From contig NZ_LLXT01000104.1 of NCBI RefSeq assembly GCF_001431625.1, positions 37,032 through 101,031 of the forward strand: a DNA stretch of 64,000 nt, given 5' to 3'. This document shows positions 1 to 7,941 of the stretch, one piece after another. This DNA is from Stenotrophomonas geniculata ATCC 19374 = JCM 13324 (GTDB taxonomy: Bacteria > Pseudomonadota > Gammaproteobacteria > Xanthomonadales > Xanthomonadaceae). A program made the position numbers and the translations under genes. Position 1 is the first letter of the stretch; each line of letters begins with the position of its first letter. The notes under the pieces are model-generated. The model ran no database searches and was not told the DNA's origin. It was given only the letters and a program-made list of their open reading frames with translations.

Positions 1-1038
1 AAGGATGCCAAGAAGATGGACCCGTTCATCCATTACGGCCTCGGTGCCTCGTTCATGGCCCTGCACGACTCGGGCCTGGAGATCACCGACGCCAATGCCG
101 AACGCATCGGCGCCATCGTCGGCGCCGGCATCGGCGGCCTGCTCGGCATCGAAGAGCAGACCATCGAGTTCCACGAGGGCAAGAAGATCTCGCCCTTCTA
201 CGTGCCCAAGACCATCATCAACATGCTGCCGGGCCAGCTGAGCATCATCACCGGCCTGAAGGGCCCGTCGTTCTCGGCGGTGTCGGCGTGCGCGACCTCG
301 AACCACTCGATCGGCACCGCGATGCGCATGATCCAGTACGGCGATGCCGACGTGATGGTGGTCGGTGGTGCCGAGCGTGGCTCGTCGCCGACCGCGCTGG
401 GCGGCTTCTGCGCGATGAAGGCCATGAGCACCCGCAACGATGCCCCGGAACAGGCCTCGCGCCCGTGGGACAAGGACCGTGACGGCTTCGTGCTGGGCGA
501 CGGCGCCGGCATCCTGATCCTGGAAGAGTACGAGCACGCCAGGGCGCGTGGCGCGAAGATCTACTGCGAGCTGGCCGGTTTCGGCGCCAGCTCCGATGCG
601 TACCACATGACCGCACCGAGCGAGAACGGCGAAGGTGCCGCCCGCTGCATGGCCATGGCCATGAAGGACGCCGGCGTGACCCCGGAGCAGGTCGGCTACC
701 TCAACGCGCACGGCACCTCCACGCCACTGGGCGACCTGGGCGAGACCATGGCGATGAAGACCGCCTTCGGCGACCACGCCTACAAGATGATGGTCAGCTC
801 CACCAAGTCGATGACCGGCCATCTGCTGGGCGCTGCCGGCGGCGTGGAAGCGATCTTCTCGGTGATGGCGCTGCAGGACAACGTCATTCCGCCGACCATC
901 AACCTGCAGCAGCCGGGCGAAGGCTGCGACCTGGACTACGTGCCCAACGAAGCACGCCAGGCCAAGGTGGACGTGGTGATGTCGAATGGTTTTGGCTTCG
1001 GCGGCACCAACGGCACGCTGATCTTCAAGCGCGTCTGA
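1..1038 (+). CDS. fabF: 3-oxoacyl-ACP synthase II (5'-truncated by window edge)
   Basis: Condenses malonyl-ACP with acyl-ACP in fatty-acid elongation in the cytoplasm. The reading frame is open from base 1, so the N-terminal part (roughly 65-70 residues of the usual ~412) lies outside the window. The visible 345 residues carry the thiolase-fold signature: nucleophilic Cys in [10 protein letters not shown] (about residue 97), catalytic His in [11 protein letters not shown] and in [15 protein letters not shown], and the Gly-rich C-terminal GFGFGGTN. The stop is followed by a SMAG palindrome and a GC hairpin. pabB, next on the same strand, is a folate gene often found beside fabF in xanthomonads. 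Confident assignment; whether acpP precedes it cannot be seen. Confidence 0.95.
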   Translation, partial: KDAKKMDPFIHYGLGASFMALHDSGLEITDANAERIGAIVGAGIGGLLGIEEQTIEFHEGKKISPFYVPKTIINMLPGQLSIITGLKGPSFSAVSACATSNHSIGTAMRMIQYGDADVMVVGGAERGSSPTALGGFCAMKAMSTRNDAPEQASRPWDKDRDGFVLGDGAGILILEEYEHARARGAKIYCELAGFGASSDAYHMTAPSENGEGAARCMAMAMKDAGVTPEQVGYLNAHGTSTPLGDLGETMAMKTAFGDHAYKMMVSSTKSMTGHLLGAAGGVEAIFSVMALQDNVIPPTINLQQPGEGCDLDYVPNEARQAKVDVVMSNGFGFGGTNGTLIFKRV

Positions 1039-1045
1039 CCGAGTT

Positions 1046-1069
1046 GTAGCGTCGAGCCATGCTCGACTC
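1046..1069 (+). repeat. SMAG palindromic repeat
   Basis: Starts with GTAG and contains the perfect palindrome GTCGAGC-CAT-GCTCGAC. This matches the S. maltophilia GTAG (SMAG) family of extragenic repeats. It sits just after the fabF stop. Confidence 0.85.
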
Positions 1070-1081
1070 CGCGTTCCATGG

Positions 1082-1100
1082 AGCCGCCGCAAGGCGGCTT
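1082..1100 (+). terminator. GC-rich hairpin after fabF
   Basis: AGCCGCC-GCAA-GGCGGCT forms a perfect 7-bp stem with a GCAA tetraloop, followed by only two T residues. It could end fabF transcription or stabilise the 3' end; the missing T-run makes a strong intrinsic terminator doubtful. Confidence 0.4.
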
Positions 1101-1130
1101 CCGTGCATCTGATACCCCGAACTGGCTGCC

Positions 1131-2495
1131 ATGACCCACGCACCGCTGATTCACCCGTTGCCGCATCCGATCGATCTGCTGGCGCTGCAGCAGCACGACC
1201 CGGCGCGCTTCCCGCTGCTGATGGAATCCACCGCCTCGGGCACCGCCCAGGGCCGCTGGAGCCTGCTGCTGGCCGCGCAGGGCGAGGGCCTGCGGCTGGA
1301 CGCCGATGGCCAGGTGCGCGATCTGCACGACGTGGTGCAGCCCGGCACGTTCCTGCAGGCACTGGACCGTGCCTGGCAGCATGAGCGCCTGTCGCACGAC
1401 GGCAGCCACAGCCTGCCGTTCCGTGGCGGCTGGGCGCTGATGCTGGATTACGAAGTGGCCAGCCAGATCGAACCGGTTCTGCCGGCGCGTGCGCGCGAGG
1501 ACGGCCGCCCGACCGCGCTGGCACTGCGCTGCCCGGCTGCGGTGCTGCACGACCATCACAACGATGCCAGCTTCGTCATCGCCGAAGCCGGCGAGCAGGC
1601 GCTGCTGGACGCGCTGGTGGCACTGGCTTCGGCCGCGATGCCCGAAGCCGGGCAAGGCTGGCAGCCGCCGCAGTCGGTGGCCGAGGATGCGCCGCAGCGC
1701 TTCACCGACGGCGTGCGCCGGGTGATCGACTACCTGCGCGCCGGCGATGTGTTCCAGGTGAACCTGTCGCGGCGCTGGAGCGCCCGGTTCGCCGCGCCGG
1801 TCAGCCCGCAGGCGCTGTACGCGCAGTTGCGCCGTGCCAACCCGGCACCGTTCGCCGGCCTGTTCAGCGCGCACGGCCGCCACGTGGTCAGTTCCTCGCC
1901 GGAGCGGCTGGTGTCGGTGCATGCCGGCCATGCGCAGACCCGTCCGATTGCCGGCACGCGTCCGCGCTTCGAAGGCGACGATGATGCCGCGCGCATCCAG
2001 GAGCTGGTCGGCCACCCCAAGGAGCGCGCCGAGCACGTGATGCTGATCGACCTGGAACGCAACGACCTGGGCCGCATCTGCCTGCCCGGCACCGTGGTGG
2101 TCGACGAGCTGATGACCGTGGAGAGCTACGCCCATGTGCACCACATCGTCAGCAACGTCAGTGGCCATCTGCGCCCGGAGGTCACGCCCGGCGAGGTGAT
2201 CGCCGCCACGTTCCCGGGCGGCACCATCACCGGCTGCCCCAAGGTGCGCTGCATGCAGATCATCAGCGAACTGGAGCAGGTGCCGCGCGGTGCCTATACC
2301 GGCGCCTTCGGCTGGCTGAACCGGGATGGCGACCTGGACCTGAACATCCTGATCCGCACCGCCGAAGTGGATGGCCACGAGGTGAGCTTCCGCACCGGCG
2401 CCGGCATCGTGGTGGATTCGGACCCGGACAAGGAACTGGACGAGACCCGCGCCAAGGCCCGCGGCCTGCTGCGGGCGCTCGGTCAGCAAGGCTGA
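1131..2495 (+). CDS. pabB: aminodeoxychorismate synthase component I
   Basis: 454 residues. Converts chorismate and ammonia to 4-amino-4-deoxychorismate for p-aminobenzoate/folate synthesis. The C-terminal chorismate-binding domain has the family motifs PIAGTRPR, HVMLIDLERNDLGR, FPGGTITGCPKVRCM and FRTGAGIVVDSDP. FPGGTITG favours PabB over anthranilate synthase TrpE, whose motif is FP(A)GT(L/V)SG. The position of the active-site lysine of E. coli PabB (PIKGT) is alanine here (PIAGT), as in TrpE-type enzymes. No glutaminase (PabA) or lyase (PabC) gene adjoins; mltG follows, as in the enteric pabC-mltG-tmk-holB cluster. The first ATG fits the family length. Confidence 0.88.
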   Translation: MTHAPLIHPLPHPIDLLALQQHDPARFPLLMESTASGTAQGRWSLLLAAQGEGLRLDADGQVRDLHDVVQPGTFLQALDRAWQHERLSHDGSHSLPFRGGWALMLDYEVASQIEPVLPARAREDGRPTALALRCPAAVLHDHHNDASFVIAEAGEQALLDALVALASAAMPEAGQGWQPPQSVAEDAPQRFTDGVRRVIDYLRAGDVFQVNLSRRWSARFAAPVSPQALYAQLRRANPAPFAGLFSAHGRHVVSSSPERLVSVHAGHAQTRPIAGTRPRFEGDDDAARIQELVGHPKERAEHVMLIDLERNDLGRICLPGTVVVDELMTVESYAHVHHIVSNVSGHLRPEVTPGEVIAATFPGGTITGCPKVRCMQIISELEQVPRGAYTGAFGWLNRDGDLDLNILIRTAEVDGHEVSFRTGAGIVVDSDPDKELDETRAKARGLLRALGQQG

Positions 2496-2515
2496 CGGCC
2501 GCCGGTTCGGCTTCG

Positions 2516-2541
2516 GTGGGTGCCGACCTTGGTCGGCACGG
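2516..2541 (+). repeat. SMAG-like palindromic repeat
   Basis: GTGCCGACC-TT-GGTCGGCAC is a perfect 9-bp inverted repeat between pabB and mltG. The same core recurs at 57876-57896 and, with one changed base pair, at 62935-62955. Confidence 0.75.
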
Positions 2542-2616
2542 GTGTGTGGCCCCGGTCATGACCCCACACCAGCGGCACGGTATCCTGCACGACGGAATCG
2601 AGTTCAGAGGTAGTCC

Positions 2617-3678
2617 ATGGCGGGAGCCAAGCGCGGGTGTCTGTTCGTGGTAACGCTGGTGGTGGTGCTGGCCGCTGTCGTGGCCGGCGCGGGCGCGTGG
2701 TTCTTCTACCAGCAGACCCGCTTCGCCGATGCCCCGATCACTCCCACCGCCGAAAGTGTGGTCATCGCCAGCGGCGATGGCATGAACAGCGTGCTGCGCA
2801 AGCTGCGCGATGCCGGCGTGGACGAGGGCCAGGACACCCAGTGGCAGTTGCTGGCGCGCCAGCTCGATGCCGCCGGCAAGCTGAAGGTGGGCGAGTACGC
2901 GCTCAGCGGCGACCTGACCCCGCGCGAGCTGCTGTTGCGCATGCGTGCCGGCAGGGTGCTGCAGCACCGTGTCACCATCATCGAAGGCTGGAACATCCGC
3001 CAGCTGCGTGCCGCGCTCAAGCGCGCCGAGCCACTGCTGCACACCACCGACAATCTTGATGACGCCGCGCTGATGCAGCGCCTCGGCTTCGGTGGACAGC
3101 ATCCGGAAGGCCGCTTCCTGCCGGAGACCTACGTCTACCAGCGCGGCGACAGTGATCTGGACGTGCTCAAGCGCGCCCACGCCGCGATGGAAAAGGCGCT
3201 GGATGAAGCCTGGGAAAGCCGCGCGCCGGACCTGCCGATCAACACGCCCTACGAACTGCTGACGATGGCCTCGATCATCGAGAAGGAAACCGCATTGGCC
3301 AGCGAGCGCCCGCAGATTGCCGGCGTGTTCATGCGTCGCCTGAAGATCGGCATGCGCCTGCAGACCGACCCGACCGTGATCTACGGCATCGGTGCCGCGT
3401 ATGACGGCAACATCCGCCGCCGCGACCTGACCACCGATACGCCCTACAACACCTATACGCGTGCGGGCCTGACCCCGACCCCGATCGCCATGCCCAGCCG
3501 CGATGCACTGATGGCCGCCGCGCAACCCGCAGCGGGCGACGCGCTGTATTTCGTCGCCGTGGGCGATGGCAGTGGCGCGCACGTGTTCTCGCCCAGCCTG
3601 GACCAGCACAACGCCGCAGTCGCCCGCTACCTGCAGCAGCTGCGCCAGCAACGTACCAAGGAGACCTCGGCGCAATGA
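2617..3678 (+). CDS. mltG: endolytic murein transglycosylase MltG (YceG)
   Basis: 353 residues. Cuts nascent glycan strands at the inner membrane and so sets glycan length. One N-terminal membrane anchor (about residues 8-30, VTLVVVLAAVVAGAGAWFF) is followed by the periplasmic YceG domain. The active-site region SIIEKETALASERPQIAGVF contains the catalytic Glu, and MRLQTDPTVIYG is the family motif. A purine-rich AGAGGTAG lies before the ATG. The stop overlaps the tmk start by 4 bases (ATGA), indicating translational coupling. Confidence 0.93.
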   Translation: MAGAKRGCLFVVTLVVVLAAVVAGAGAWFFYQQTRFADAPITPTAESVVIASGDGMNSVLRKLRDAGVDEGQDTQWQLLARQLDAAGKLKVGEYALSGDLTPRELLLRMRAGRVLQHRVTIIEGWNIRQLRAALKRAEPLLHTTDNLDDAALMQRLGFGGQHPEGRFLPETYVYQRGDSDLDVLKRAHAAMEKALDEAWESRAPDLPINTPYELLTMASIIEKETALASERPQIAGVFMRRLKIGMRLQTDPTVIYGIGAAYDGNIRRRDLTTDTPYNTYTRAGLTPTPIAMPSRDALMAAAQPAAGDALYFVAVGDGSGAHVFSPSLDQHNAAVARYLQQLRQQRTKETSAQ

Positions 3679-4340
3679 GTCCCGCGCTGCTTCGCCACCC
3701 GCGTTTCGTCAGCCTGGAAGGCGGCGAGGGCGCAGGCAAGACCACCGCCATCAACGCCATCCGTGACTGCCTGCGCAGCCACGGCCACGAGGTGGTGCTG
3801 ACCCGCGAGCCGGGCGGCACGCCCCTGGCCGAGCGCATCCGCGGCCTGGTGCTGAAGCCCGATGCCGAGATCGCCGCCGAACCGCTCAGCGCCGAAGCCG
3901 AGCTGCTGCTAGTGTTCGCCGCACGCGCGCAGCACGTGCGCCAGGTGATCCAGCCGGCGCTGCAGCGCGGCGCCTATGTGCTGAGCGATCGCTTCACCGA
4001 TTCCAGCTATGCCTACCAGGGCGGTGGCCGCGGCCTCGATCCGCAGTGGATTGCCGATCTGGAACGACGCGCGGTGGGCCTGCTGCCGGGCCTGACCCTG
4101 CTGCTGGACGTGGACGTGGCGGTGGGCCGCGCACGCGCCAATGGCCGCGACCTGTGGCCGGACCGCATCGAGAGCGAGCAGGACGATTTCTTCCAGCGCG
4201 TGCGCGAAGTGTTCCGCAGCCGCGCACAGCAGGATCCGCAGCGCTTCGCGCTGGTCGACGCTGGCCAGGTGCAGGAACGCGTGGCGGCCGACGTGGTCGC
4301 GCGTGTCGAGCGCTGGCTGCGGGACGGGGAGGGCGTATGA
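3675..4340 (+). CDS. tmk: thymidylate kinase
   Basis: 221 residues. Phosphorylates dTMP to dTDP. Walker A is EGGEGAGKTT near the N-terminus, the DR motif is DRFTDSSYAYQGGGRG, and a lid-like segment follows at about residues 140-165. Length is normal for bacterial Tmk. It overlaps mltG upstream and holB downstream by ATGA junctions, giving the conserved mltG-tmk-holB order. Confidence 0.95.
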   Translation: MSPALLRHPRFVSLEGGEGAGKTTAINAIRDCLRSHGHEVVLTREPGGTPLAERIRGLVLKPDAEIAAEPLSAEAELLLVFAARAQHVRQVIQPALQRGAYVLSDRFTDSSYAYQGGGRGLDPQWIADLERRAVGLLPGLTLLLDVDVAVGRARANGRDLWPDRIESEQDDFFQRVREVFRSRAQQDPQRFALVDAGQVQERVAADVVARVERWLRDGEGV

Positions 4341-5293
4341 GCACGTTTTCGCCGTGGCAGCAGCGCGCGTTCGATCAGACGGTTGCTGCGCTCGATGCAG
4401 ACCGGCTCGGTCATGGCCTGCTGATCTGCGGCCCGGCCGGGTTGGGTAAGCGCGAGGTGGCACTGGCGCTGGCCGACTACGTGCTGGCGCGCGGCGATGC
4501 CGCGCATGCCACGCGCACGCGCCAGCTGATCGCCGCGGGTACCCACCCGGACCTGCAGCTGGTCAGCTTCGTTCCGAACAAGAGCGGCGACAAGCTGCGC
4601 ACCGAGATCGTCATCGAGCAGGTGCGTGAGATCACCGACACGCTGGCGCTGACCCCGCAGTACGGCGTGGCACAGGTGGTGATCGTCGACCCGGCCGATG
4701 CGATCAACCGCTCGGCCGCCAATGCACTGCTGAAGACCCTGGAAGAGCCGCAGCCCGGCCGTTACCTGTGGCTGATCAGCAGCGACCCGGCGCGGCTGCC
4801 GCAGACCATCCGCAGCCGTTGCCAGCGCCTGGAATTCAAGCTGCCGCCGCAGCACGAAGCACTGGCCTGGCTGCAGCAGCAGGGACACAGCGAGGCGTCG
4901 GCGCGCGAAGCGCTGGAGGCTGCACGCGGCCATCCCGGCCAGGCCGACAACTGGCTGCGCGAAGATGGCCTGAGCCTGCGCCGCGAGGTTGGCCGCGAGC
5001 TGGAACAGCTGGCCGCCGGCAAGACCGGTGCGGTGGAGCTGGCGCAGAAGTGGTGCGGCGACGACAACGCAGCGCTGCGCCTGCGCTTTGCCGCCGACCT
5101 GGCGCTGGCCCAGGCCAGCACCGATGCCTTGACCACGCCGGAGCGATTGCACAAGCTTGCAGCCTGGTTCGATGCGGCCAACCGCACCCGCGACCTGCTG
5201 CGCACCACGGTGCGCGCAGACCTTGCGGTGGTCGAGTTGCTGCTGGCCTGGAACAAGGTGAACGAGCGGCCTGCCGCAAGGGGAAATCGATGA
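4337..5293 (+). CDS. holB: DNA polymerase III subunit delta'
   Basis: 318 residues. Clamp-loader subunit of the replicative polymerase. The start at the ATGA overlap with tmk gives MSTFSPWQQRAFDQ, which matches the family N-terminus; longer readings run back into tmk. Recognisable blocks are HGLLICGPAGLGKREVA (P-loop-like), AGTHPDLQL, and NRSAANALLKTLEEP with SRCQRLEF (sensor region). The four zinc-binding cysteines that precede AGTHPD in E. coli HolB are absent: this segment reads RGDAAHATRTRQLI. It overlaps pilZ by ATGA, tying a replication gene to a pilus gene. Confidence 0.92.
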   Translation: MSTFSPWQQRAFDQTVAALDADRLGHGLLICGPAGLGKREVALALADYVLARGDAAHATRTRQLIAAGTHPDLQLVSFVPNKSGDKLRTEIVIEQVREITDTLALTPQYGVAQVVIVDPADAINRSAANALLKTLEEPQPGRYLWLISSDPARLPQTIRSRCQRLEFKLPPQHEALAWLQQQGHSEASAREALEAARGHPGQADNWLREDGLSLRREVGRELEQLAAGKTGAVELAQKWCGDDNAALRLRFAADLALAQASTDALTTPERLHKLAAWFDAANRTRDLLRTTVRADLAVVELLLAWNKVNERPAARGNR

Positions 5294-5643
5294 GTGCCAG
5301 CAACGCCCGCCAGGGCATCCTGTCCCTGGCCGTGAAGGACAAAGCCGCGCTGTACAGCGCGTACATGCCGTTCGTGAAGAACGGCGGCATCTTCGTGCCC
5401 ACGCCCAAGCGCTACTTCCTGGGCGACGAGGTGTTCCTGCTGCTGACCCTGCCCGATTCCAGCGAGCGCCTGCCGGTGGCCGGCAAGGTGATCTGGGTGA
5501 CCCCGGCCGGCGCGCAGGGCAACCGCACCGCCGGTATCGGCGTGCAGCTGGCCGACGGTGCCGAAGGCGAGGGCGTGCGCCACAAGATCGAGACCCTGCT
5601 GGCCGGACTTACCGGCTCGGACAAGCCGACCCACACGATGTGA
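5290..5643 (+). CDS. pilZ: type IV pilus assembly protein PilZ
   Basis: 117 residues, the length of xanthomonad PilZ. It starts at the ATGA overlap with holB. The single PilZ domain includes GGIFVPTPKRYFLGDEVFLLL and KVIWVTP, and lacks the RxxxR and D/NxSxxG c-di-GMP motifs. This is as in Xanthomonas PilZ, which works through partners (FimX and the pilus ATPase PilB) rather than by binding the nucleotide. It links to pilT/pilU at 59.5-61.8 kb in function, not in position. Confidence 0.92.
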   Translation: MSASNARQGILSLAVKDKAALYSAYMPFVKNGGIFVPTPKRYFLGDEVFLLLTLPDSSERLPVAGKVIWVTPAGAQGNRTAGIGVQLADGAEGEGVRHKIETLLAGLTGSDKPTHTM

Positions 5644-5663
5644 GGTAGCACCGGGGCCTTTCT

Positions 5664-5686
5664 GTAGAGCTGAGCCATGCTCGGCT
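5664..5686 (+). repeat. SMAG palindromic repeat
   Basis: GTAG followed by AGCTGAGC-CAT-GCTCGGCT, an imperfect 8-bp stem. Lies 20 bases after pilZ. Confidence 0.8.
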
Positions 5687-5728
5687 GCGGCCCCCGGAAA
5701 CACCCGTGAACACGAATGTGAAAAACTG

Positions 5729-5756
5729 TTGACGGCCTCTGAAAAGCCCCTATAAT
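5729..5756 (+). promoter_or_regulatory. sigma70 promoter of tRNA-Val
   Basis: TTGACG at 5729-5734 and a perfect TATAAT at 5751-5756, with a 16-base spacer. The tRNA begins 20 bases after the -10 box. This is the clearest housekeeping promoter in the window. Confidence 0.85.
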
Positions 5757-5776
5757 GAGCGGCTCAGCAACACACC

Positions 5777-5851
5777 GGGCGGTTAGCTCAGCGGTAGAGC
5801 ATTGCCTTCACACGGCAAGGGTCACAGGTTCGATCCCTGTACCGCCCACCA
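5777..5851 (+). tRNA. tRNA-Val (anticodon CAC)
   Basis: 75 bases including encoded 3' CCA. The acceptor stem GGGCGGT pairs with ACCGCCC. The D arm holds TAGCTCAGCGGTAGAGC. The anticodon stem TTGCC/GGCAA encloses loop TTCACAC, so the anticodon is CAC (reads GUG). The T arm has GGTTCGATCC. Promoter and terminator flank it, so it is a single-gene unit. Confidence 0.98.
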
Positions 5852-5867
5852 TGTTGCAGAACGAAAG

Positions 5868-5895
5868 AAGCCTCCAGCAAAGGGGGCTTTTTTGT
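5868..5895 (+). terminator. intrinsic terminator of tRNA-Val
   Basis: AAGCCTCC-AGCAAA-GGGGGCTT stem (7 Watson-Crick pairs plus one G-T) followed by a T run. Seventeen bases after the tRNA. Confidence 0.85.
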
Positions 5896-5936
5896 TGCCT
5901 GCGATTCTGCTGGGCCGACGGGCAGCGGACCCTGTC

Positions 5937-6500
5937 TCAGCCGTGTTCGTCCAACAGCGCGCGCGCGATCAGTGCCGTTGCATCCAGCAGGTCGTGGCCG
6001 CTGCCGGCCTGCACCACCACTGCAAGCAGACCACGGCCCACCTCGGCATTGCCGCTGGTCAGTTCCATCTCGCCTTCAAAGCACAGATCGGCCAACCATT
6101 CGTGGACCTGTTGCAGCCCGCGCTTGCGGGCGCGACGGAACTCCGCGAGCAGCTTCGCCTGGCCGGCCTCACGCTCGCCATCGGCAAGCAGGCCGATGGC
6201 TCCGCCGTGCGCTGCGCGCCAGAGGGCTGGCAGCGGGCGACCGTTCGCGTCCACCACGTCTGCCGCGAACTCCGCGCAGTACATTTCGTAGCGCTTGCCC
6301 GCTGTGCTGCGAGGCACGATGTCGGCCTGGGCGAGCAAGCGTTCGGCTTCATCCAGTTTGCTGAACTTCAAGCGCAGCAGTGCAGGGCGGCTCAGTTGTT
6401 GTGCCAGCGCCTGCTGGTTGGCGGCGAACCATACGTTCCAGCCTACGCTTGCGCGGCCCTCCAGGGCGGCCTTGAAATACTCCAGGTGTTCGGCGTCCAT
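5937..6500 (-). CDS. uncharacterised protein, 187 residues
   Basis: I do not recognise a family. The protein is soluble-looking, acidic and Ala/Leu/Glu-rich, mostly helical by composition, with no signal peptide or membrane segment. The N-terminal stretch MDAEHLEYFKAALEGRASVG resembles a short helical repeat, and KRYEMYCAEFAADVVDANGR is the most distinctive internal segment. It starts at an ATG 37 bases before a possible promoter region and runs divergently from nothing obvious; the next minus-strand gene upstream starts at 6960. Codon use matches the surrounding chromosome, so it is likely a real host gene. Confidence 0.65.
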   Translation of the reverse strand: MDAEHLEYFKAALEGRASVGWNVWFAANQQALAQQLSRPALLRLKFSKLDEAERLLAQADIVPRSTAGKRYEMYCAEFAADVVDANGRPLPALWRAAHGGAIGLLADGEREAGQAKLLAEFRRARKRGLQQVHEWLADLCFEGEMELTSGNAEVGRGLLAVVVQAGSGHDLLDATALIARALLDEHG

Positions 6501-6552
6501 TGCGGCCTCCCGCGTTCCCTGCGCGATTGTAGCGGGAGCGCATCCGGGCCGG

Positions 6553-6960
6553 TCAGGTGTGGCCCTCGGCGAGGCAGTGATGCGCCTCGCGCACCAGTTG
6601 CCGTGCCGCCACGATCAGTCCGTCGGTATGGAAGGCGTCCAGTTGCTCCTCCGGGCCGGCCTCGGCACGCGCCCGGTCGGCGGCCTGCAGCAGATCGAGC
6701 ACTGCGCTGAGCCCGGACATCGAGCGGCGCAGCGAAGCGTGATTGCTGGCGCCGAGGGTGAGGCCGCCACACGGTTGCCCGTCATCGGCGTCGGCGTTGC
6801 TGATCGCATTGAGGCAGGCGAAGAAGGCAGGCGACTGCACGGGCAGGTTCTGTTCCTGCAAGGCGCACTCGATCTCGTGCGCGAGCTCTTCAGGCACGTC
6901 GGCGGCGATGTTGCCGATCAGGGCGTGCAGGCGGGGACGGTCGGCGGTGCGATTGGTCAT
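6553..6960 (-). CDS. uncharacterised protein, 135 residues
   Basis: Start MTNRTADRPRLHA was chosen because GTGAGGG lies 8 bases upstream and a longer in-frame extension would read through the hairpin at 6983-7008. It is Ala/Leu-rich and soluble, with no membrane segment. SMSGLSAVLDLLQAADRAR and LIVAARQLVREAHHCLAEG look helical. Function unknown. It is the last clear minus-strand host-side gene before the stretch leading to the tailocin. Confidence 0.6.
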   Translation of the reverse strand: MTNRTADRPRLHALIGNIAADVPEELAHEIECALQEQNLPVQSPAFFACLNAISNADADDGQPCGGLTLGASNHASLRRSMSGLSAVLDLLQAADRARAEAGPEEQLDAFHTDGLIVAARQLVREAHHCLAEGHT

Positions 6961-6982
6961 GGCGAAACCCTCACTGGCGTAG

Positions 6983-7008
6983 CGCCACCTTCCGGAGTGA
7001 AGGTGGCG
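6983..7008 (-). promoter_or_regulatory. perfect hairpin in the leader of the 135-residue gene
   Basis: CGCCACCTTC-CGGAGT-GAAGGTGGCG is a perfect 10-bp stem with a 6-base loop, 22 bases upstream of the ATG at 6960. No T-run follows on either strand, so an RNA leader structure or protein-binding site is more likely than a terminator. Confidence 0.5.
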
Positions 7009-7525
7009 GACGGTGCGGGTTGGCGTACCAAGGCAAACGAACTCCCATCGAGAAGAAGGCCTGGCGGATCTGTCGATCCCCACGCACCGGCCGCCATTGA
7101 AGGCAATCGGTGCATTCTCTCTGCTGCGGCGTAAATCGCAGCGATGGGTGTTCATTCGTTTATTCGAGACGCCAATCCCGGCCCAGGCAATCTGCCTCGG
7201 CGCGGTGATCATGGGATCGCGCAATCACGGTGGTCTGTAAGGAAAGTTCTCAACTCCACGCAGGCACACCAAGCGTTTCCGGTTCTGTGCCCTCCAGCAT
7301 CCGCCGACTGTGTCGCCCATCACTGATGGCGCATATCGCCGCCCACGCCGACCGTGCACATGACGACTCCAGAGCGGCGCCGCCATGGCAATTCCGTCAC
7401 CCGGCGCACGCAGGCGGGAATGTGTCATGCATGGAGCCGGAGGGTTCCATCCCTGCGCTGGCCCACCGCCCCGGGCAGGCGTAGTCTCATCCTGTCGCCT
7501 TACCCATCCACGCTGGAGTGCCACC
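7009..7525. other. 517-base stretch without a convincing gene
   Basis: Short open frames exist here, but none has a ribosome site or family features. I see no tRNA, insertion element or long repeat. It separates the host gene at 6553 from the tautomerase and may hold the promoter of the tautomerase. Confidence 0.5.
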
Positions 7526-7906
7526 ATGCCGCTCGCCCGCATCGATCTTCGCAAAGGTAAATCCGCCGACTACCTGCAACGTGTCGGCGAAGCCATCTAC
7601 CAGACCATGCGCGCGGTGGGCGTGCCGGAGAACGACCGCTTCCAGATCTTCCAGCAGCACGACGCCGGCACGTTGATCTACGACCCCGGCTACCTGGGCG
7701 TGGACCGCACCGACGACTTCATCTGCATCCAGATCACCTGGAACGAAGGGCGCACGCTGGAGCAGAAGAAGGCGCTGTATGCCGGCATCGCTGATGGCCT
7801 GCACGCGGCGGTGGGCATCCGCCGCGAGGATGTGTTCATCAACCTGGTGGAAGTGAAAAAGGAGAACTGGTCGTTCGGCAACGGGGTAGCGCAGTACGTG
7901 AGTTGA
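7526..7906 (+). CDS. tautomerase family protein
   Basis: 126 residues starting MPLARIDLRKGKS, so Pro is exposed as the N-terminal catalytic base after Met removal, as in the 4-oxalocrotonate tautomerase superfamily. The start was fixed by this Pro; the open frame extends upstream without features. RREDVFINLVEVKKENWSFGNG is the typical C-terminal segment of the ~130-residue Tautomerase_2 type. Substrate unknown. It is the last host gene before the tailocin and is convergent with tail gene D. Confidence 0.82.
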   Translation: MPLARIDLRKGKSADYLQRVGEAIYQTMRAVGVPENDRFQIFQQHDAGTLIYDPGYLGVDRTDDFICIQITWNEGRTLEQKKALYAGIADGLHAAVGIRREDVFINLVEVKKENWSFGNGVAQYVS

Positions 7907-7916
7907 TGCGGGAAGC

Positions 7917-7941
7917 GCATCCACGCATGGCGTGGATCTAC
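7917..7941 (-). repeat. SMAG repeat that provides the stop of tail gene D
   Basis: Read on the minus strand: GTAG followed by ATCCACGC-CAT-GCGTGGAT. Its TAG (bases 7940-7938) is the in-frame stop of the gpD gene. Confidence 0.85.

Noticed and set aside
5777..5851. tRNA-Val as integration site of the block
   Set aside because: It is 2 kb from the tail genes with host-like genes between, and I see no direct repeat of the tRNA 3' end at 27.8 kb.
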